Source: G965237725 sp965237725 (GTDB lineage: Bacteria; Pseudomonadota; Gammaproteobacteria; Arenicellales; Poriferihabitantaceae). From it: 64,000 bases of DNA. Below, piece after piece: positions 36,265 to 46,013 of the stretch. The stretch's first letter is position 1, and every line of letters begins with the position of its first letter. The notes under the pieces are model-generated. The model did not search any database and was not told the DNA's origin. It saw only the letters and a list, made by a program, of their open reading frames with translations. The stretch is taken from contig OZ250151.1 in assembly GCA_965237725.1 (NCBI GenBank), positions 2,418,001 to 2,482,000 on the forward strand. The letters run 5' to 3'. Position numbers and translations under genes: made by a program.

Positions 36265-37551
36265 TTACAATTTCAGACGACTGACGATTTTATCCAGAGC
36301 CGAAGTGGGCCATTGATTCTGCTCCAGCATTTTTGTGGTTCGCTGAATGCCGGGCTCAGGATCATCTAAATCAATGAAAGCAGAACTCAAACTGCCATCG
36401 ATGGCATCCAGCCGGGAAAGATATTGTTCCATGGACAAATCCGGCTCGTCTCGTTTCCATACCTCAGCCAATGCCATCAAGTCGACGTGGGCATAATCTG
36501 CTTTTATGGTTTCCTCACTGGCAACTACCATTTTTCCCGCGCTATCCTTTCCCAAATCATCTTGAATTAACTGTTCGGTGTAATTCAAACCCAGGCGCTG
36601 GTAGAAACCATTAAACAACCAGTGTCTGGGATTGATTTCTACCACCTTCCATCCACCACCTTTTTTGTCTTTTACAAATTCAATCATCAGTATTCCCCGA
36701 TAACCCAGAGCGCTGACAACGCTTTGCGCCAGTTCGAGCAATTCCTGCAACCAGGCGAACCTGAGCACGATGGCTGTGCCAAAAGGAAAAGGCTCTATGA
36801 CTTCCTTGATTCCATTGCCCGCCATGGTGATATTGTGATTGCGATCAGCATATAAATAAAAGGGAATTTCATCGTATACCGAATCAAAAATCAGCTTTTC
36901 CTGAACCACAAGATCAAACCCATTATCGAGCTCTGCTTTTAAACAGGATCGTAGCTGATTTTGATCTTTGCATTCAATGGCCTTGTTGCCATTGTGTGCT
37001 CGATAAAATGTCTGCCCGTAATCTTTTACCGTGGGCTTGTATATAGCAGGATAAACCATGTTCTCAACAACAGTTTCAATCTCAGGGTGATGTTGGCAAC
37101 GCTGGGTTACCGGCACAATTTCCGGATTTGACTTAGCCAGCAATTTGGCACATTCAAATTTATTGATCACATCCGACCGTGGCGTTGAAAAGTCCTGATG
37201 CCCCATCACCTTGATGAAATCCTGGAACTCATGGTAATGATCGAGCAGGAACATCAAGTTGGTATCTCCAGACGGCAGCACCATCAGCCGAGTGCCGTAG
37301 ACCTTAAACAAATCTGAGAATATTTCTTTTAACTGAGTGACCGCCAATGCGCTATGAGTGAACGGATTGGAAATAACCCTGGGATCGGAATAACAGTTCG
37401 AATACTGAGAATACCAAATCGGTGCTTCGGGCCAGGTAAATATGACAGGTATGGTGGGAATGCCAGCAGCCTTGCACGAACGTAAAATACCCAGAAAACA
37501 AATGTCATTGCTGCGTAACACTACCACCGGTAGCTGACTCGAATCAGCCAT
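36265..37551 (-). CDS. ATP-grasp domain carboxylate-amine ligase-like protein
   Basis: The 428-residue protein has an N-terminal Rossmann-like domain and a central ATP-grasp domain (about 120-330) with a Lys in the YPAIYKPTVKDYG segment, an acidic QEKL segment and the metal-binding VVEINPRHW motif. Family members join a carboxylate to an amine through an acyl phosphate. The substrate is unknown. The SAM methyltransferase gene upstream ends 1 base before this start, so the two proteins are translated together. Confidence 0.8.
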   Translation of the reverse strand: MADSSQLPVVVLRSNDICFLGILRSCKAAGIPTIPVIFTWPEAPIWYSQYSNCYSDPRVISNPFTHSALAVTQLKEIFSDLFKVYGTRLMVLPSGDTNLMFLLDHYHEFQDFIKVMGHQDFSTPRSDVINKFECAKLLAKSNPEIVPVTQRCQHHPEIETVVENMVYPAIYKPTVKDYGQTFYRAHNGNKAIECKDQNQLRSCLKAELDNGFDLVVQEKLIFDSVYDEIPFYLYADRNHNITMAGNGIKEVIEPFPFGTAIVLRFAWLQELLELAQSVVSALGYRGILMIEFVKDKKGGGWKVVEINPRHWLFNGFYQRLGLNYTEQLIQDDLGKDSAGKMVVASEETIKADYAHVDLMALAEVWKRDEPDLSMEQYLSRLDAIDGSLSSAFIDLDDPEPGIQRTTKMLEQNQWPTSALDKIVSRLKL

Positions 37552-37552
37552 A

Positions 37553-38308
37553 TTACTTTTTAATTTTAAATGCGAGATGTAATGGTATGTCTTCGACGGG
37601 GGAAAAAAATTTATTATCCATTGCGATCATGTCTTCGGTGACGCCATACTCCTGAACAGTGGGAAGACGATCAAAACCTGCCTGGGCCAGTGCTTCGAAA
37701 TAGTCATCCAGGGTTTTGGGAATCATCTGCACCTTTAATACGTTGCCATCCCGGCAATGAATTTCCCCCTGGCATAATTGATTTCGACTACTAAAGTAAC
37801 CTTTGTTTTGGGTATCAAAATAAAACGGTGGGCTGTGACTGGTTTTGATAAAAGGGAACGAAGGGTGGGGTACAGAAAACACAAACTCTCCTCCGGGTTT
37901 TAGCACCCTGAAAACTTCACCAAACGACGTTTTGGTTTGTTCAACATCCAGGTAGTTATAAACAAACACACCAACCGCCAGATCAAATGCCTTGTCATCA
38001 TAGGGTAGCTGGGTAACATTGCCGCATTCATAGCTGATCACCTGATCATCTTCAGCCTGCTGGCCCTTTGCCATTTCCACCATGGCTTCGGACAGCTCAA
38101 TGCCTCGGATTTGGCCTGCACCCATATCTGCCAGCACCCTTGCGCAATAGCCCTCTCCGGCGCCAAGATCAACAATGGATTTACCTTTCACATCTCCACA
38201 TAGGGCAAACACTCGCGGGCGCGCAGTAAAATCCGACAGGGAATTCGGCTCACGCCGACTCCACCTGGCCGCGGTCTGGTTATAAAGTTCCTGGGTATCC
38301 TGACTCAA
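37553..38308 (-). CDS. Class I SAM-dependent methyltransferase
   Basis: The 251-residue protein has the standard methyltransferase motifs: IVDLGAGEGYCARVLADMG (motif I), GIELSEAMVEMA (motif II), FDLAVGVFVYNYL (post II) and LKPGGEFVFSVPHPSF. It looks like the UbiE/Methyltransf_11 type acting on a small molecule. It is tightly coupled to the ATP-grasp gene and divergent from the WecE-like aminotransferase gene. The substrate is not identifiable. Confidence 0.85.
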   Translation of the reverse strand: MSQDTQELYNQTAARWSRREPNSLSDFTARPRVFALCGDVKGKSIVDLGAGEGYCARVLADMGAGQIRGIELSEAMVEMAKGQQAEDDQVISYECGNVTQLPYDDKAFDLAVGVFVYNYLDVEQTKTSFGEVFRVLKPGGEFVFSVPHPSFPFIKTSHSPPFYFDTQNKGYFSSRNQLCQGEIHCRDGNVLKVQMIPKTLDDYFEALAQAGFDRLPTVQEYGVTEDMIAMDNKFFSPVEDIPLHLAFKIKK

Positions 38309-38490
38309 AACAGTATTTGAATTATGTTAAAACTGAATTATAACCGTTGACCGATTTTATTTCGCCGGTTGTGAATACTTAAGACACTAACCATAAATCA
38401 CAATGGAAAATTGCATAAACATCATCTGTACCTTAGGAACAAATTTCAGTAACATCCCCATGGAGCTTTATTCTAACTAAACAACCCGCA

Positions 38491-39636
38491 ATGGAATTCG
38501 ACCCAATCCCGTTTAATAGACCCTACATGACCGGGGATGAGCTCGAATATATACGTCAAGCCCACGAATACGGCAAGCTCGCCGGGGATGGTGCGTTCAC
38601 TCAATTTTGTCATCGCTGGTTGGAAACTAACATCAGCTGCACAAAATCCCTGCTCACCCATTCTTGTACCGCCGCACTGGAAATGTGTGCCTTGCTGCTG
38701 AATATTCAGCCCGGCGACGAAATCATCATGCCTTCATTCACATTTGTTTCCACCGCAAATGCATTTGTTTTGCGTGGCGGAATACCGGTTTTTGTCGATA
38801 TCCGCGAAGACACCCTGAACATCGACGAATCCCTTATCGAAGCGGCCATCACGTCGCGTACCAAAGCCATCGTCGTGGTTCACTATGCCGGCGTGGCCTG
38901 TGACATGGATAAAATTAATGCGCTGGCCAGCAAACATGATTTGCCGGTTATTGAAGATGCGGCCCAGGCCATCCTGGCAAAATACAAAAACCAGCCCCTG
39001 GGTGGACTCGGTGATTTAAGCGCATTGAGTTTTCACGAGACAAAAAATATCATGGCAGGAGAAGGTGGTGCGTTGTTGATCAATGACCACAAGCATATTG
39101 TAAATGCTGAGGTCATTCGGGAAAAAGGCACGGACCGATCACAATTTTTTCGTGGGGAAATTGACAAATACACATGGCAAAGTCCCGGCTCTTCATTCTT
39201 GCCCGGAGAATTGATTGCTGCTTTTTTGCGTGCCCAACTCGAAAATGCTCAGGAAATCACCCAGTCGAGAATGCTTCTCTGGAACAACTATCACAAACTA
39301 CTCGAGGACATGGAACAAAAGGGTCTGGTTCGACGACCTGTTGTGCCGCCAGACTGTGAACACAATGCTCATATTTATTATGTTTTACTGAATGATAAAA
39401 TTAATCGACAAAAATTCCTGGAAGAATTTAAAAAACAGGGTATCCATCCGGTGTTCCATTATGTGCCATTACATTCATCCCCGGCGGGAAAACGATTTGG
39501 TAAAACCAGTGGCGCCATGACCCAAACCGACCGGCAGTCAGCACGTCTGGTTCGATTGCCACTATGGGTAGGATTAGCTGATTCCCAGCAGCAACGCATA
39601 GTAGAAATTCTTACCCAGCTTGCAGGTGTTTCTTAG
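38491..39636 (+). CDS. wecE: dTDP-4-amino-4,6-dideoxygalactose transaminase (WecE/RffA type)
   Basis: WecE transaminates dTDP-4-keto-6-deoxyglucose to the fucosamine precursor of enterobacterial common antigen and related glycans. The 381-residue protein starts with the family block IPFNRPYMTGDELEYI and has SCTAALEMCALL, the EDAAQAI motif and the Schiff-base Lys in FHETKNIMAGEGGAL. The match over the start is characteristic of WecE. It is the second DegT-family enzyme in the window. Its stop is 4 bases from the kdsB stop (convergent). Confidence 0.9.
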   Translation: MEFDPIPFNRPYMTGDELEYIRQAHEYGKLAGDGAFTQFCHRWLETNISCTKSLLTHSCTAALEMCALLLNIQPGDEIIMPSFTFVSTANAFVLRGGIPVFVDIREDTLNIDESLIEAAITSRTKAIVVVHYAGVACDMDKINALASKHDLPVIEDAAQAILAKYKNQPLGGLGDLSALSFHETKNIMAGEGGALLINDHKHIVNAEVIREKGTDRSQFFRGEIDKYTWQSPGSSFLPGELIAAFLRAQLENAQEITQSRMLLWNNYHKLLEDMEQKGLVRRPVVPPDCEHNAHIYYVLLNDKINRQKFLEEFKKQGIHPVFHYVPLHSSPAGKRFGKTSGAMTQTDRQSARLVRLPLWVGLADSQQQRIVEILTQLAGVS

Positions 39637-39639
39637 ACG

Positions 39640-40398
39640 CTATTTATTGTAGCGTTTTCTCGCTATTTCAAGATCTTCTTCAGTATCGATTCCCGGGCCC
39701 GGGGTTTCTACTGCTTCAACCACGAGAATCTTGTCTCCATGCCAGATGCTTCTAAGCTGTTCGAGTTTCTCACGATATTCCAGATCACAACTGCTGAGGG
39801 CGGAAAACTTTTTCAGGTAAGCCACCCGATAGGCATAAATGCCCAGATGCCGACGCACGATTTCCCATGCATCAGCAGCAAGCCCTGAATCATTTTCGCT
39901 TCTCACCCAGGGAATGGTTGCGCGGCTAAAATAAACTGCATAATCATATTTATCCGTAACCACCTTAACAATGGATGGATCCTGTAACTGCTGAATGTCG
40001 TCGAGGGGTGCGCTGGCGGTTGCGGACATCGCTTTGGACTCTGAGAACAATGCATCAGCCAGCTGGTTAATCAGTGCGGCTGGCATGTCCGGCTCATCTC
40101 CCTGAACATTGACGACGATGGTATCGTCATCGAAATTCAGAATTTCACAGGCCTCCGCTATTCGATCACTTCCAGATTCATGGTCTGATGATGTCAGCAC
40201 GCTTTGTCCGCCAAATCCGGCAACCGCTTCGACAATTCGATTGTCATCGGTGGCAACAACCACACTGATCGCGTCACTACGTTTACAACACTCGACCACA
40301 TGCTGAATCATGGGCTTGTCACCTATGGTCACCAACGCTTTACCCGGCAGTCGGCTGGACTGATAACGAGCAGGAATGATAATGTGAAAAGGTGTCAT
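39640..40398 (-). CDS. kdsB: 3-deoxy-manno-octulosonate cytidylyltransferase
   Basis: KdsB activates Kdo to CMP-Kdo for the lipopolysaccharide inner core. The 252-residue protein has IIIPARYQSSRLPGKAL (CTP binding), MIQHVVE, the VNVQGDEP motif and the C-terminal ETPGPGIDTEEDLE segment. It is downstream of lpxK and msbA on the same strand, a standard lipid A/core grouping. Confidence 0.98.
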   Translation of the reverse strand: MTPFHIIIPARYQSSRLPGKALVTIGDKPMIQHVVECCKRSDAISVVVATDDNRIVEAVAGFGGQSVLTSSDHESGSDRIAEACEILNFDDDTIVVNVQGDEPDMPAALINQLADALFSESKAMSATASAPLDDIQQLQDPSIVKVVTDKYDYAVYFSRATIPWVRSENDSGLAADAWEIVRRHLGIYAYRVAYLKKFSALSSCDLEYREKLEQLRSIWHGDKILVVEAVETPGPGIDTEEDLEIARKRYNK

Positions 40399-40430
40399 TT
40401 AATTAACTTCTGTTCTAATTAGCTTCTGTT

Positions 40431-41447
40431 CTAATTACTTGCTGTTGAACTTGGGAATATGTGAGATTCGATTTTCTGAAAAATCGATTCCTCGATGTTT
40501 ACGTCCGCAGTCACCACCCAGATATTTTTTGCCATACTCATATCCCGACATTTTATCCCATCCTTTTCCGTCATCAGTAATTTTTCATCCCCACCAAATT
40601 CGAGATCGTTCTCGGTGTACTTATGATGATCAGGAAATGCATGGCTTACAAGATTAATTCCAGCGGCTTCGAGTTGGGAAAAAAACCGTACCGGATTGCC
40701 CACCCCGGCTACAGCATGTACATTTTCTCCGCCAAAGTCGGATAACTCCCGTCTTGCGCCACTGGCCAGGTTATAGGTATCCCGAAGGACCATACTCATG
40801 GGGTGGATTGCGTACTCCTCCAGTTTATGCTTGCCCTGTTGAATATCATCATTGACCAGTATCAATTGCGCGCGTTCAAGGGCCGAAATCGGCTCCCGCA
40901 ACGGCCCGGCGGGCAAACAAAAACCATTACCAAATCCATAGTTTCCGTCAATCACCACAACATCGAAATCACGGTTCAATGCAAAATGTTGAAATCCATC
41001 ATCGCTTACAACGACGTCACAACCCAGTTCATTAACCAAAACCTGTCCTCCGGCAGCCCGATTTGCACCCACCACCACCGCAACCTTGCAAACTTCAAAA
41101 ATCATCTGCGGTTCGTCACCGACAAGATCAGTGGAAGTTGTTGCACTAACCTGGAGAGGTTGTATTTCACTGGCTCCTCCATAGCCTCTTGAAACCACGC
41201 CAGGCTGATAGCCTCGTTGTTGCAGAAATTTCACCAGGGCAATCACCACTGGGGTTTTGCCGCTACCCCCTGCGCTGATTCCACCAATCACGACAACTGG
41301 AACGGCCAGCGAAAAAGATTTAAATATGCCTACCCGATAGCAACCCTGTCGCAACTTATGTAGCAAAAGATACAAAAGCGAAAATGGAACCAGTAAATAA
41401 TTCAGCAGTCCTGGTTTGCGCCATCCTTGCTGTATTTTATCCAGCAT
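40431..41447 (-). CDS. lpxK: Tetraacyldisaccharide 4'-kinase
   Basis: LpxK phosphorylates the 4' position of the lipid A disaccharide at the inner membrane. The 338-residue protein has an N-terminal membrane-associated helix, the P-loop GGISAGGSGKTPVVIAL, the DDGFQH motif with catalytic Asp and His, and LLMTEKDGIKC. Its start overlaps the msbA stop by 11 bases. Confidence 0.97.
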   Translation of the reverse strand: MLDKIQQGWRKPGLLNYLLVPFSLLYLLLHKLRQGCYRVGIFKSFSLAVPVVVIGGISAGGSGKTPVVIALVKFLQQRGYQPGVVSRGYGGASEIQPLQVSATTSTDLVGDEPQMIFEVCKVAVVVGANRAAGGQVLVNELGCDVVVSDDGFQHFALNRDFDVVVIDGNYGFGNGFCLPAGPLREPISALERAQLILVNDDIQQGKHKLEEYAIHPMSMVLRDTYNLASGARRELSDFGGENVHAVAGVGNPVRFFSQLEAAGINLVSHAFPDHHKYTENDLEFGGDEKLLMTEKDGIKCRDMSMAKNIWVVTADVNIEESIFQKIESHIFPSSTASN

Positions 41448-43212
41448 CTGTATCCGAATTTGTTTCTGTTTCTGTGCGCCGATACTGGGTGTTGTACAGA
41501 TGATAGTATTGCCCGTGTTGCGCCAATAATTCTTCGTGATTACCCCTCTCGATAATTTTTCCCTTGTCCAGCACCAAAATTAAATCTGCGTTTTCGATTG
41601 TGCTCAATCGATGAGCGATTACCAGCGTAGATCGGTTTTTGATTAACTTGTGTATTGCCTTCTGTATATGCTGCTCGGACCGGGAATCCAGTGATGAAGT
41701 GGCTTCGTCCAGAATTAAAATGGGCGCATCTTTGTATAACGCCCGAGCAATAGCAATACGTTGTCGTTGACCTCCGGATAAACGCGTCCCGGACTCGCCA
41801 ACCATAGTATCCATTCCATCAGCAAAGGTATCTATAAATTCGGTGATGTGCGCCGCTTTCACCGAATCGGCCAGTTTCTTCTCATCAATCTCACCGGATT
41901 CGCCATAAGTAATATTGTTTCTTACGTTATCGTCAAACAATACAATATCCTGGCTGACAATGGCCGCATTGTCTCGCAATGACGCCAGAGTTATGTTTTC
42001 AATGGGATGATCATCGATTGATATTTCACCTTTAAGCGGACTGTAGAATCTCATCAATGTAGATGCGACTGTGGACTTGCCTGCGCCCGATGGCCCTACC
42101 AGCGCCACTGTGGTTCCCGGTTCTATTTCAAAACTAATGCCATCCAGAATCGGCGTCTCATCTTCGGCATACCGAAATGAAACATTTTTGAATGAAACCT
42201 TTCCCGAAACCTTTTCAAGTACCACCGTACCGTCATCTACCTCGGTCTCAAGATCCATTGTATTAAATACCGATTCCGCCCCCGCCATTCCGGTTTGTAT
42301 CACTTCGTTGACCTTAGAAAGATTTTTTACTGGCCGCACGATCATGGTCATGGACACCAGATAGGATGTGAAAACCCCTGGTTTAATTTCCAAGGCAAAT
42401 GCAAACCAGATGACCACGGCAACGCCAATGCCCATAAGCAAAACCAGCAACGGAACACTGGCAGACAAAATCGCCGCTTTTTTCATTGATTGTTGGCGAT
42501 TGCGGTTATTGGCATCGAAAAATATTTTCTTTTCATGCTCATAGCCACCGAAAATTTTTACCAGCCTGTGACCCTGAAAACTCTGTTTGGCGATATGGGT
42601 TATGTCGCCGACACTTTCCTGAATCCTCGAGCTGATGTTTCTGAATCGTCCACTGGTAAACTTAAAGATATAAAACGCCGCAGGGAATATAACCAGAAAT
42701 ATCAGAGACAGTTTCCAGCTCAAATAAAACATCAGCGACAGCAAAAATATCGATTTAATAAAGTCTCGAAACAAAACCCTGAAAGCGCTGCTGCTGGCCC
42801 GTGCAACCTGCTCCACATCATAGGTCAATCTGGAAACCAGACTGCCGCTGGACTGATTGTCGAAATAACCCGTTGGCGCATAAATCAAGCGATCAAACAT
42901 TTTTTGTCGAAGGTCCTGGACAACCCGGCGGGCAACCCAGTTAATGCAATAACCGTCCACCAGATCTCCGAGGGCACGCGTCACCGCAATAAACACCAAT
43001 GCCACGGGAATCCACTTTATATAAGTCGGGTCACGCTCAACAAAACCTTTATCCATCATCGGCTGCAAAACCCATGCGAATGAAGTATCCGCTGCAGCCA
43101 CTACCAGCATGCCCAGCAATCCGGCCAGGAACGCCATTTTATAGGGCCACACATGGCGAAATAACCGTTTATACAGGTTAACGCTGGGCAATTTTTCGGT
43201 TGAGTCTGTCAC
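41437..43212 (-). CDS. msbA: Lipid A export ABC transporter MsbA
   Basis: MsbA flips lipid A-core across the inner membrane. The 591-residue half-transporter has six membrane helices (about 25-310) and an ATPase domain with Walker A GPSGAGKST, the signature LSGGQRQRIAIARAL, Walker B ILILDEATSSLD and the AHRLST His switch. It is followed by overlapping lpxK and then kdsB, which supports MsbA over other exporters. Confidence 0.96.
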   Translation of the reverse strand: MTDSTEKLPSVNLYKRLFRHVWPYKMAFLAGLLGMLVVAAADTSFAWVLQPMMDKGFVERDPTYIKWIPVALVFIAVTRALGDLVDGYCINWVARRVVQDLRQKMFDRLIYAPTGYFDNQSSGSLVSRLTYDVEQVARASSSAFRVLFRDFIKSIFLLSLMFYLSWKLSLIFLVIFPAAFYIFKFTSGRFRNISSRIQESVGDITHIAKQSFQGHRLVKIFGGYEHEKKIFFDANNRNRQQSMKKAAILSASVPLLVLLMGIGVAVVIWFAFALEIKPGVFTSYLVSMTMIVRPVKNLSKVNEVIQTGMAGAESVFNTMDLETEVDDGTVVLEKVSGKVSFKNVSFRYAEDETPILDGISFEIEPGTTVALVGPSGAGKSTVASTLMRFYSPLKGEISIDDHPIENITLASLRDNAAIVSQDIVLFDDNVRNNITYGESGEIDEKKLADSVKAAHITEFIDTFADGMDTMVGESGTRLSGGQRQRIAIARALYKDAPILILDEATSSLDSRSEQHIQKAIHKLIKNRSTLVIAHRLSTIENADLILVLDKGKIIERGNHEELLAQHGQYYHLYNTQYRRTETETNSDTDAG

Positions 43213-43297
43213 GGAATGGTTATACCAATTTTGTGTCCTTAGATTTTAACCCAGGCCAGGTTAATTCCAGCCAATTCAGTTTAGCGGGCCGGGATGA

Positions 43298-44272
43298 TTA
43301 ATTGAGCTGTTTATGGGCCTTTCTTTCATCGCGAGGTGGAATACCAAAATATTCGCGATAACATTTGCTGAAGTGGGGGGTAGATACGAAGCCGCTGGCA
43401 AAGGCAATTTCGACTATGGGCATACTGGTCTGCAAAAGTAGCTGCCTGGCGTGCATCAGCCGCAGGCGCATATAATAACGCGTGGGCACACAGTGCAGGT
43501 ATTTCTGAAACAGCCTTTCCAGTTGCCGCCGTGACAGCCCAACGTGACCGGCGATTTCATCCAGGCTAATCAACTCTTCTATATTGGCTTCCATGAATGC
43601 CACCGCTTCCGCCAGCTTTGGCTGACTGGCACCCAGTTGTAATCGTAACGGTAGTCTTTGACGGTCATTTCGACCACGGATACGTTCAACCAGAAATTCC
43701 TCTGCAATATCCGTGGCCAGGTCCCAGCCGTGTTTTTGTGCTATCAAATAAACCATCATATCCATGGCCGCGCTGCCACCGGCGCAGGTATAACGATCAC
43801 GGTCAATTTCAAACAAGTCGGGGCTTATGATTAACTCGGGAAATCGCTCACGCAATCCAATCATATTTTCCCAGTGGATGGTGCAACGATAATCTTTCAA
43901 CAATCCGGCCTCAGCCAGAATATAGGTTCCCGTGCAAATCGCGCCGATGTGAACCCGGTTTTTGGCCTGCTCTCTAAGCCAGGTGGTAATTGGTCTTGTG
44001 GACTTGGTATCTATATGGGTGCCACCACAGACAAATACCGCATCAAGCTTTCCGGAACTCCTCATCTCTGTAGTGGCCACGGACATTTCAGTACTGGCAT
44101 ACACAGGCTTGTCGGTCTCGGAAAGTATGACCCATTCATACAATTGTTTGCCCGATAACCGGTTAGCCATGCGCATCTGATCGATAGCGGCGGTAAACGC
44201 CATCATCGAATACTCTGGCATAAGCAAGAAGCCATACCGATTAAATTCCGGGCTTAAACTAGTTTCTGACAT
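43298..44272 (-). CDS. GlxA-family AraC-type transcriptional regulator
   Basis: The 324-residue protein has an N-terminal DJ-1/class I amidotransferase-like domain (FLLMPEYSMMAFTAAIDQMRMA start, Cys in GAICTGTYILAEAG) and a C-terminal AraC helix-turn-helix pair (GLSRRQLERLFQKYL and IAFASGFVSTPHFSKCYREYFG). This group includes regulators of carnitine and glycine betaine use (CdhR, GbdR) and ArgR of Pseudomonas. It is divergent from the MttB-family gene, so it very likely senses the substrate of that pathway and controls the corrinoid locus. Confidence 0.92.
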   Translation of the reverse strand: MSETSLSPEFNRYGFLLMPEYSMMAFTAAIDQMRMANRLSGKQLYEWVILSETDKPVYASTEMSVATTEMRSSGKLDAVFVCGGTHIDTKSTRPITTWLREQAKNRVHIGAICTGTYILAEAGLLKDYRCTIHWENMIGLRERFPELIISPDLFEIDRDRYTCAGGSAAMDMMVYLIAQKHGWDLATDIAEEFLVERIRGRNDRQRLPLRLQLGASQPKLAEAVAFMEANIEELISLDEIAGHVGLSRRQLERLFQKYLHCVPTRYYMRLRLMHARQLLLQTSMPIVEIAFASGFVSTPHFSKCYREYFGIPPRDERKAHKQLN

Positions 44273-44420
44273 TAAAATCCATTGTTTTCTGAATAACAGT
44301 GATTATTAACCATGTCATGCCAGTGGCGCAATCGGTTATACCGAGGTCGCGCCATGGCCTGTGTTACAACCTGCATCACCCCATACTCCATGTTTCGATC
44401 AAGTAACTAACAACCAATAC
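44273..44420. promoter_or_regulatory. Regulatory region between the GlxA-type regulator and the mttB-like gene, with 21-bp-spaced TGTCGC-like half-sites
   Basis: Two directly repeated half-sites, TGGCGC at 44324-44329 and GGTCGC at 44345-44350, are 21 bases apart start to start and point toward the mttB-like gene. The same arrangement occurs in front of the corrinoid-protein gene at 53145-53171. ArgR of Pseudomonas, in the same regulator family, is known to use TGTCGC half-sites. I infer these are operator sites of the adjacent GlxA-type regulator. Confidence 0.5.
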
Positions 44421-45953
44421 ATGTCTGAACAAGCTAAAAAACGCGGCGGTAGAAGAGGTCGCCAGGATGCCAAACAAGCCGAGGTGCCAAGCATAACGCC
44501 TTTTATTACCCGTAAGATCCCTGAGTACGAGTTAATTGGCGAGGAAGGACTGGCGTTAATTGAAAAGAATGCAGACACCATTCTTGAAGAAATAGGCATA
44601 GATTTTAGATACGAGCCGGCGTTAAAGCTTTTCAAGGAGGCCGGCGCAGATGTCCAGGGGGAACGGGTTCGTTTTCCAGCGGGTATGTGCCGAAAAATTA
44701 TTCAGAATTCAGCCCCAGCGATTTTTGAGCAAAAAGCGCGTAATCCTGCACGCAATGTCACTATTGGCGGGAAAAACACCGTGTTTGCACCGGTCTATGG
44801 ACCGCCATTCATTCGCGATCTGGACAAGGGCCGTCGCTATGCCATGATCGAGGACTTTCGTAATATTGTGAAACTGACTTACATGCTGCCTTCCCTGCAT
44901 CACTCGGGTGGAACGGTTTGTGAGCCCACGGATTTGCCGGTCAATAAACGCCACTTCGATATGGTGTATAGCCATATGAAGTATAGCGACAAACCGTTTA
45001 TGGGATCAGTGACTCAGCCCGAGCGCGCCCAGGACACCGTCGACATGTGCAAAATCCTGTTTGGCGAACAGTTCGTAGAAGATAATACGGTGCTGGTTAG
45101 TCTGATCAATGCCAATTCTCCCATGACCTTCGATGAAACCATGCTCGGGGCGTCGGAAGTTTATGCGCGCAATAATCAGGCCAGTGTAATTTCACCCTTC
45201 ATCCTTGCTGGTGCCATGTCGCCGGTAACCTCTGCAGGCACAATGGCTCAGATACTGGCGGAAGCCATGGCCGGAATGTCATTCACTCAGTTGGTCCGCC
45301 CGGGCTCGCCGGTGATTTTTGGTACCTTCGCAAGCTCCATATCCATGCAATCCGGCGCGCCGACTTTCGGCACCCCTGAGCCCGCCATTGTTTTACATGG
45401 CTGCGCAGCGTTAGCCCGCCGCCTTGGAGTTCCATTTAGAAGCGGTGGATCGCTATGCGGTTCAAAAATTCCCGATGCCCAGGCCGCCTATGAAAGCGCC
45501 AATACCCTGCTGCCCACTGTAACAGCGGGAGTTAATTTTGTCCTCCATGCCGCTGGATGGCTCGAAGGTGGATTGTCTTCTGGTTATGAAAAATTAATTA
45601 TGGATGCCGATCAGCTCGGCATGATGCAGGTATTCGCTGAGGGGCTGGATTTATCAGAAAACGCCCAGGCCTTAGACGCGATTCGTGAAGTGGGTCCCGG
45701 CACCCATTTCCTCGGCTGCGATCACACCCAGAATAATTTCATGACTGCGTTTTATCGCTCCAATATTGCGGATAATAATAGTTTTGAGCAATGGGAAATG
45801 GATGGCTCCCAGGACGCCATCATGCGCGCCAATAAAATCTGGAAACAGATGTTAAATGACTATGTGGCGCCGGAGATGGATCCGGCAGTGGACGAAGCGC
45901 TGCTGGCATTTATTGATCAACGAAAAGGTTCTTTTGCAGATTCGAATATATAG
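44421..45953 (+). CDS. MttB/MtgB-family corrinoid methyltransferase (non-pyrrolysine)
   Basis: This is a member of the trimethylamine methyltransferase (MttB, COG5598) superfamily. The ATG at 44421 gives 510 residues with no internal stop, so it has no amber-encoded pyrrolysine. Relatives of this type (MtgB and others) demethylate glycine betaine, proline betaine, carnitine or similar quaternary amines and pass the methyl to a corrinoid protein. Core segments include the FAPVYGPPFIRD block, HHSGGTVCEPTDLPVNKRH and the C-terminal APEMDPAVDEAL. The first 20 residues are basic (KKRGGRRGR). The substrate is not known. It is divergent from its probable regulator. Confidence 0.9.
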   Translation: MSEQAKKRGGRRGRQDAKQAEVPSITPFITRKIPEYELIGEEGLALIEKNADTILEEIGIDFRYEPALKLFKEAGADVQGERVRFPAGMCRKIIQNSAPAIFEQKARNPARNVTIGGKNTVFAPVYGPPFIRDLDKGRRYAMIEDFRNIVKLTYMLPSLHHSGGTVCEPTDLPVNKRHFDMVYSHMKYSDKPFMGSVTQPERAQDTVDMCKILFGEQFVEDNTVLVSLINANSPMTFDETMLGASEVYARNNQASVISPFILAGAMSPVTSAGTMAQILAEAMAGMSFTQLVRPGSPVIFGTFASSISMQSGAPTFGTPEPAIVLHGCAALARRLGVPFRSGGSLCGSKIPDAQAAYESANTLLPTVTAGVNFVLHAAGWLEGGLSSGYEKLIMDADQLGMMQVFAEGLDLSENAQALDAIREVGPGTHFLGCDHTQNNFMTAFYRSNIADNNSFEQWEMDGSQDAIMRANKIWKQMLNDYVAPEMDPAVDEALLAFIDQRKGSFADSNI

Positions 45954-46013
45954 TCTGTTCGAAACCAGAGATCATGGCCTGAATCAAGACTTGTGCCAGG
46001 CCTCGATCGGACT

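Noticed and set aside
42490..43083. Plus-strand open frame of 197 codons opposite msbA
   Set aside because: It is the shadow of msbA, whose motifs are complete on the other strand.
44421..45953. Pyrrolysine-encoding mttB
   Set aside because: The frame has no internal amber codon, so it belongs to the non-pyrrolysine branch of the superfamily.
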